A stretch of DNA of 64,000 nt from Diospyros lotus (taxonomy: Eukaryota; Streptophyta; Magnoliopsida; Ericales; Ebenaceae). The translations under genes and the position numbers were made by a program. The stretch covers positions 32,406,116 through 32,470,115 of the forward strand of contig NC_068347.1 in NCBI RefSeq assembly GCF_014633365.1. The letters run 5' to 3'. The notes beneath the pieces were generated by a model. The model was not told where the DNA came from. It worked only from the letters and a program-made list of their open reading frames with translations, and made no database searches. Numbering within the stretch: position 1 is the stretch's first letter; every line of letters begins with the position of its first letter. Positions 58,501 to 64,000 of the stretch are shown in pieces.

Positions 58501-59364
58501 AATTCTATTATTATAAATCAATTTAAAATAAAAATATCAAACTTATCATTAAGTAAAGGAAAGTTGTGTCAATATATTGATGATTTAAGAACTAAAAATA
58601 GAGAAAAAGTGAAAAGTATAATCATTAACCATAATTAGTTTATAAACCCAAGTAAAATTTTAATTTTTCTCAGCCAATTAATTCATAATATCACTGAAAC
58701 CCAATTTATCATTGAATTACAAAAATAAATTAGTCTCCAGGTTAATGGTTACATATTTTTTTTCTATTTTGCCCTCTCGTATAATCAATTAGTGTTATTT
58801 TTTATCTATTTAAGAGTAAATTTGATAATTTTATTTTTAATTATTTTTTAACAATAAAATTGTCTGTAATTGTTTAACTGGTGTATTGTGGTCATTTTTT
58901 ATAGGCCGAGAAATGATGTTAATGAGGGTTATCAACTTATTTATCTAAAACAAAATTATAAAGAAATTATGTGACTCATATTATAAACTTTGAGAAGCTT
59001 AAGTATATCTTATCCTAATTTAATAAGAGTAAGATTCACTTAGTTATTTAAGAAAGAAAAATTATTGTGCTTCCGAAACACCATATCAGCAATGTTCTAA
59101 GTCAATCACATATTGTCACGTGTTTAAGAGAAAGGTATTTTTATAACTTTATACATGATAATATGTAATTGAAAATCTAAAAAATTGAAAAGTTATAATC
59201 ATAAATGAAATAAAATAAATTAATTTTAAAGTTTGCATAATTTAGGTATTTTTATGACCCATAACTGTAATTATTATAATTTGTTTTATATTTTTTTTTG
59301 AAAGACATACATTATATTATATTTAAGGGAATAAGCTTAAATATGAGGAAGAAAAAAGAGAAAA
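55580..59364. other. AT-rich intergenic DNA
   Basis: No gene, RNA gene or clearly bounded element. Long A/T-rich stretches and a CTCTCT run near 56902 are the only notable patterns. Confidence 0.45.
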
Positions 59365-59531
59365 ATGCCCACAGGATATAAGTCAAGCAATCGGATAAAC
59401 AATATACTAGTGTCAATATAATAGGTTACGAGTTCGAACTTTACTCTGTGCAAGAACTAAAAACTCAACCTGTGATTTATTTCATCTGGCGTATCGGAGG
59501 TCGCGTAAGAACAATTACCCTAAAAAAAAAA
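59365..59531 (+). mobile_element. SINE-like element, family shared with 33978-34090
   Basis: The text ATAAGTCAAGCAATCGGATA is followed by GGTTACGAGTTCGAACTTTA with a good box-B core (GAGTTCGAACT), then CTCAACCTGTGATTTATTTC and an A-rich tail (59521-59531). A pol III-type tRNA-like head plus poly-A tail supports a SINE. Confidence 0.55.
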
Positions 59532-59846
59532 ATGAGAAAAATACAAGAAATTAGTGTCATTTTAAAAAGTTAAAGCATAATGATGTAAATTTGACATAAG
59601 CGAGGTCTATTTGAAAATCGAACTAGACTGCAAGAGGTGGATAAAATTTATTCACAAAAGTAATTATTTGATATTTGAAGGATCATTCTTTAATATAAAA
59701 TTACCATTTCGGTATAACGAGGGTAGATGATACTGAAGCAGGCAAGGTAGGGATTTTCTCTCTCTTTTGGATTTTGAAGGGAAAATTCAGAATCCTCCCC
59801 ATAAAGGAGTGTCTCTGGCCCTCTCTCGGGGAATTAGGAAGCAGAG

Positions 59847-60069
59847 ATGGCGACTCTGACTTGCTCAGCGGCCAACCTAGCGCAGCTCTTCGGCTCCAAC
59901 GCCACCGCCACCGCCGCCGCCGCCTACATCTGCGACCAATTCTCTGCTGTCAACGCCACTCTCTCCGACACCACCCACGCCGTCAACTCCACCTACCTCC
60001 TTTTCTCCGCCTACCTCGTCTTCGCCATGCAGCTCGGCTTCGCCATGCTCTGCGCAGGCTCCGTCCGCT

Positions 60070-60112
<43 letters not shown>

Positions 60113-61340
60113 GGCCGTCGGCGGCCTCTCCTACTTCCTCTTCGGGTATGCCCTCGCCTTCGGCTCGCCCTCTAACGGCTTCGTTGGCCGCCACTTCTTC
60201 GCCCTTAAATCCATTCCCAACTCTTTCTTCGACTTCGACTACAGCCATTTCCTCTTCCAATGGGCCTTCGCCATAGCCGCCGCCGGCATCACCAGCGGCT
60301 CCATCGCCGAGAGGACCCAGTTCGTGGCCTACCTCATCTACTCATCTTTCCTCACAGGCTTCGTCTACCCAATAGTCTCCCACTGGTTCTGATCGCCCAA
60401 TGGCTGGGCGAGCGCAACAAAAACTGGCGACCTCTTGTTCGGCTCCGGCGTCATCGACTTTGCTGGCTCCGGCGTCGTCCACATGGTTGGCGGCATTGCG
60501 GGGCTATATGGCGCTCTCATAGAAGGCCCCAGAATCGGCCGGTTCGACCCTACCGGTAGGCCGGCGACTCTCCGTGGTCACAGTGCTTCGCTTGTTGTTC
60601 TTGGAACTTTCTTGCTCTGGTTCGGATGGTACGGCTTCAACCCTGGCTCCTTCACCAAGATTCTGACTCCGTTCCCAAATGGCGGCTATTACGGCCAGTG
60701 GAGCGCGGTGGGGAGGACCGCCGTCACCACCACCTTGGCTGGCTGCACGGCGGCTCTAACAACACTATTCTGCAAAAGACTACTCTCCGGCCACTGGAAT
60801 GTGACCGACGTGTGCAACGGCCTTCTGGGCGGCTTCGCGGCCATCACCGCCGGGTGCTCGGTGGTGGAGCCTTGGGCGGCCATAATCTGTGGCTTCGTGG
60901 CCGCGCTAGTCTTAATCGGCTGCAACAAACTGGCGGAGAAGGCGAAGTTCGACGACCCATTAGAGGCGGCGCAGCTTCACGGCGGTTGCGGAGCCTGGGG
61001 GGTGATTTTCACGGCGCTCTTCGCCGCCGAGAAGTACGTGGGCGAGGTCTACGGGTCGGGTCGTCCGTACGGCTTGTTAATGGGCGGCGGCGGGAGGTTG
61101 CTGGCGGCGCATGTGATCCAGATTGTGGTGATAGGGGGGTGGGTCAGCGCCACCATGGGTCCGCTGTTCTTCGTGCTTCACAAGCTTGGGCTTCTCCGGA
61201 TCTCGCCGGAGGACGAGATGGCGGGTATGGATCCGACCCGGCATGGTGGTTTTGCGTATGATTACCATGATGGCGGTGACTTGAACCAGGTGAATGGCAT
61301 CCAAATGAGGGATATTGAACCATCGGCTCAAAGAACATAG
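59847..61340 (+). pseudogene. AMT1: AMT1-type ammonium transporter with one in-frame TGA
   Basis: One uninterrupted frame of 497 codons plus stop, except for TGA at 60390-60392 (codon 182). Members of the family have Trp there (SHWFWSP), so TGG has changed to TGA; the frame is unshifted on both sides. The protein is a plant AMT1: Asn-rich extracellular N-terminus, [29 protein letters not shown], the signature [13 protein letters not shown] (about 204), [40 protein letters not shown], pore histidines in SHW (179) and [10 protein letters not shown] (about 378), and the C-terminal regulatory motif [11 protein letters not shown] with the phosphorylatable Thr near 464. It is intronless and GC-rich, as usual for AMT1;1-like genes. 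AMT1 proteins import ammonium at the plasma membrane as trimers. The stop would leave fewer than half of the membrane segments. It could be a recent null allele or a base-call error. Confidence 0.9.
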
Positions 61341-62269
61341 GTTTATTTTTTTTTTTAGAAATATGAATATTGTGAAAATAGTAAAATTAATTGGTAAATT
61401 CCAGCCTGGAAAATGATTGTTGTTGGTAAGATAATTGGTGGGTCGGAGATAATGAAGATATGGACTACATTTCTTTCTCTTCTCCTCCCATCGTCCATTT
61501 GTCATCACGCAATTCCCTTCAAAATATATTTATCATATTTTATTTTTAATTTTAAATAATTTTATTAATTAATTAAATAATTTAAAACACAATATATTTA
61601 TTATTGACCAATCAAATTATTTAAAAGTCAAAAATAAATACAATAAATGTACCTTATATATCTAAAAACAAAATATATTTATCATCACTTAACCATTAGT
61701 CTTGCTTATAATGAATATGCTTTATCACAAAAATATTTAACAATTGACCGGCCGTTTAGTTTCATACCAAATTAATAATAGTTGGTAACAATCTTATCCA
61801 AAATTAATAGATTTGTTATAAATTATTATTAATTTTAAATATAATTATTAAAATTTTATTTGCTATAATGATGATTATTTTGCTTGAGAAAAAGTGAGTC
61901 AAACTTATTCTTTGTGAGGCCCACAAAAAACTCATTAAAGAGTCAAATAGAAGATTCAGTAGCTTCTTGTTTAATACAACATACGAATAAATTAATCTAA
62001 TGTAAATGCTAGGGATGGTAGTAGATGGGGACTTTTGTTAGCAGCAATAGGCTCAAAAGAAAGAGGACAAGCATTAAAAAAAAAGCACATTGGTGAATCA
62101 CTACTCCAACCCCTTCATCTGTTACAGTCACAAAAATTAAAGTGAAATGATTAATTTATTACGAAATATAAAATTTAAAAATTAATGACACAATTACCTT
62201 AATAGACCATGAATTTATCTCTACCATCCAAGTGTTAAATGGGTTTCCCTGAATCTTATATCTCTACAG
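61341..62269. other. 3' flank of the AMT1 locus, AT-rich
   Basis: Presumed 3' UTR followed by AT-rich DNA; no gene seen. Confidence 0.45.
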
Positions 62270-62560
62270 GCGGATAGGGTGTCGTGGTAAAGTATTTAAA
62301 ATTTTATATAAAATATCGAAGTTTGAATTAGTGTGACTATTTGAAAGATAAATTTATTGTTGAAAGATAATATTTAATTAAAAATTATTAGTAATGCTGG
62401 AAGGTAAGTCCCGCATAAATTATATCGAATGATTAGTTCTGAGTGTGTATAAACTGTGTCTACATCTAAATTTACTTGAGGAATGTATCAGGAGGAAAGA
62501 TCACTCGTCCCTAGAATTAGGTGAAGCTCCGACACTTTAGGTGAATAAAAAAAAAAAACA
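62270..62560 (+). mobile_element. SINE-like element, second copy of the 52.3-kb family
   Basis: Head GGTGTCGTGGTAAAGTATTT with box-B-like AAGTTTGAATTAGTGTGAC, body TCTGAGTGTGTATAAACTGT, AGATCACTCGTCCCTAG and AGGTGAAGCTCCGACAC, and an A-rich tail at 62547-62558. It aligns block by block with 52280-52590. Confidence 0.65.
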
Positions 62561-64000
62561 AATATGTCTATTATTATAAATAAGTTCGTTTAAGTTTCAA
62601 ATTTTGAGAATTTTTAAATATATTATTGTTTTTAATTATTTAACTAAATAATGCTTCTTCCAAATATTTAACATAATATTACAAAATTGTCACATTATTT
62701 TTTTTCACCTGGGAAAGAGAGAGTTGGATGAGAAAAACAGTTATTCTTAGTAGAGTGAGTTTGTCTCAACCTATTAAAAATACTATGTAATAAAGAGCTC
62801 GTTACTGGAATAACGAGTTTCTTCCAACTAATATCAACAAAATTACACCTAGTTTGTCCCATTTTATTATATTTTAAGATATGGACTTTGTTCAATCCTC
62901 CTTGAAGCACGAGAAGTAACGAGTTATTTATTGAGATGGTGTTTATTAATTAAGATATATAAAAAAAATATTAAATATGACAAGTATTCTGAATGTTTGT
63001 TATTTTTAATGTGTTTATTAAACTAATATGATATTTTTTGAAAAAGTTTTTACGTGAGCTCTTATATAATTTTTTTTCAGATAAATTTATCTGATCTCTC
63101 ACTTAGATAAATTTATCTGAGATTTTACAAATAAACCTAAATTATCATTTTACAAATAAACCCAAATTACCTACATGTCTTTGTATAAAATCTCCATCCA
63201 TTTCTTTTTACATGTTCATCTTCTTCCTCTTCTCTATTCACCGATTTTTTCATCTTTTTTCTCACTGTTTTTTTCTTACGATTATTGTTTATATTTTTCC
63301 TCACACTTGCCACTGTCTGTCTAGCCACCGATGTTCTTCACCTTTCATATTCTTTCTCGCCCCTTAATCATCCAGCCTTTCTTTGATCTTTCTTATGACC
63401 AAGTATATTTATCCCTTCAGATCTTTCTTGTAACCAAGTATATTCATCCCTTCAGATATAATATCGAAGGAACATATTTTGAGATCGAATAAACAAATTC
63501 ATTTATTTGATCTTCCTTCAGATTTAATATTTAAGGAAGATATTCTCAAGTTGAAGGAATGGAATTTCATATTTTACTTTAGATTCTCCCTTCAGATAAT
63601 TTCACATTTTTTTAAATTTTTTTATTTAATTTTATATTTATTATCTAAAATAAAAATATGTTTTGACAAATTTTAATTATATAAGTGAAATTATTATAAT
63701 TCCATCAATAATTATTTCTACTTTCTAATATTTTTAAATCTATTTATGAACATGGATTTATAAAATAAAACACTATTATTATTTTTATTTTTTAACAATT
63801 TACATTAATCACAAAATACTATTTTAATTGTAAATTTATTATTGATATTAACATATAATTTTAAATGAATTTAGTAATAGAAATATTTTGATAAAAAAAA
63901 CCTTTATTTCTGTATTTATCTTATATATTTAATAAACATATAGAAAGAAAAAATATAATTTTTAATAAATTTTTAAAAAAATTAATAAATAATTTGATAA
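62561..64000. other. AT-rich intergenic DNA to the window edge
   Basis: No gene is supported. A short motif containing CCTTCAGAT recurs between 63410 and 63600, and the final 400 bases are almost pure A/T. Confidence 0.45.

Noticed and set aside
59774..60175. Arg/His/Leu-rich frame overlapping AMT1 on the plus strand
   Set aside because: Frame-shifted reading of the AMT1 coding sequence; composition is typical of such shadows.
59877..60260. Long minus-strand frame opposite AMT1, rich in Val, Glu and Gly
   Set aside because: It is the antisense shadow of a GC-rich coding region and has no features of its own.

Overview
The window is nuclear DNA from a flowering plant, probably a eudicot. It has spliced genes with GT-AG introns, plant-specific gene families (an RdDM-type SUVH protein, an AWPM-19/PM19-like protein, an R2R3-MYB and an AMT1 ammonium transporter) and plant-specific repeats (Cassandra TRIMs, AU-type SINEs, LTR elements primed by initiator tRNA-Met). 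Intergenic DNA is very AT-rich, while the intronless AMT1 and SUVH coding regions are clearly GC-richer. The species cannot be named from the sequence alone.

Layout. 1-2829: the last four visible exons of an unrecognised plus-strand gene. 2.8-26.7 kb: repeat-rich DNA with a 117-bp hAT-type MITE (perfect 8-bp target duplication), two AU-like SINEs, a solo LTR, several terminal-inverted-repeat elements and long poly-G tracts. At 18.5-22.1 kb a miniature TRIM is split by a 3.25-kb non-autonomous LTR element, and at 23.0-25.9 kb lies a related LTR element in the opposite orientation. 26.7-28.6 kb: an intact, intronless SUVH2/SUVH9-type gene on the minus strand. 28.9-49.5 kb: a gene-free AT-rich block with minisatellites, an old 1.7-kb tandem duplication, a three-copy 365-bp tandem repeat and five Cassandra insertions (four complete, one solo LTR). 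Each complete copy has a perfect 5-bp target duplication. 50.0-50.8 kb: a three-exon AWPM-19/PM19-like gene. 54.7-55.6 kb: a three-exon R2R3-MYB gene. 59.8-61.3 kb: an AMT1 gene, full length except for one in-frame TGA where the family has tryptophan. 61.3-64 kb: AT-rich DNA with one more SINE-like copy.

The genes do not form a pathway cluster; each stands alone with its own promoter region. One thematic link is that the SUVH2/9 clade recruits the RNA-directed DNA methylation machinery to transposons, and this copy sits between two dense transposon blocks. The most informative observations are the Cassandra cluster, the nested TRIM/LTR structure with a non-autonomous LTR family encoding an unrecognised conserved protein, and the single-nonsense AMT1 allele.
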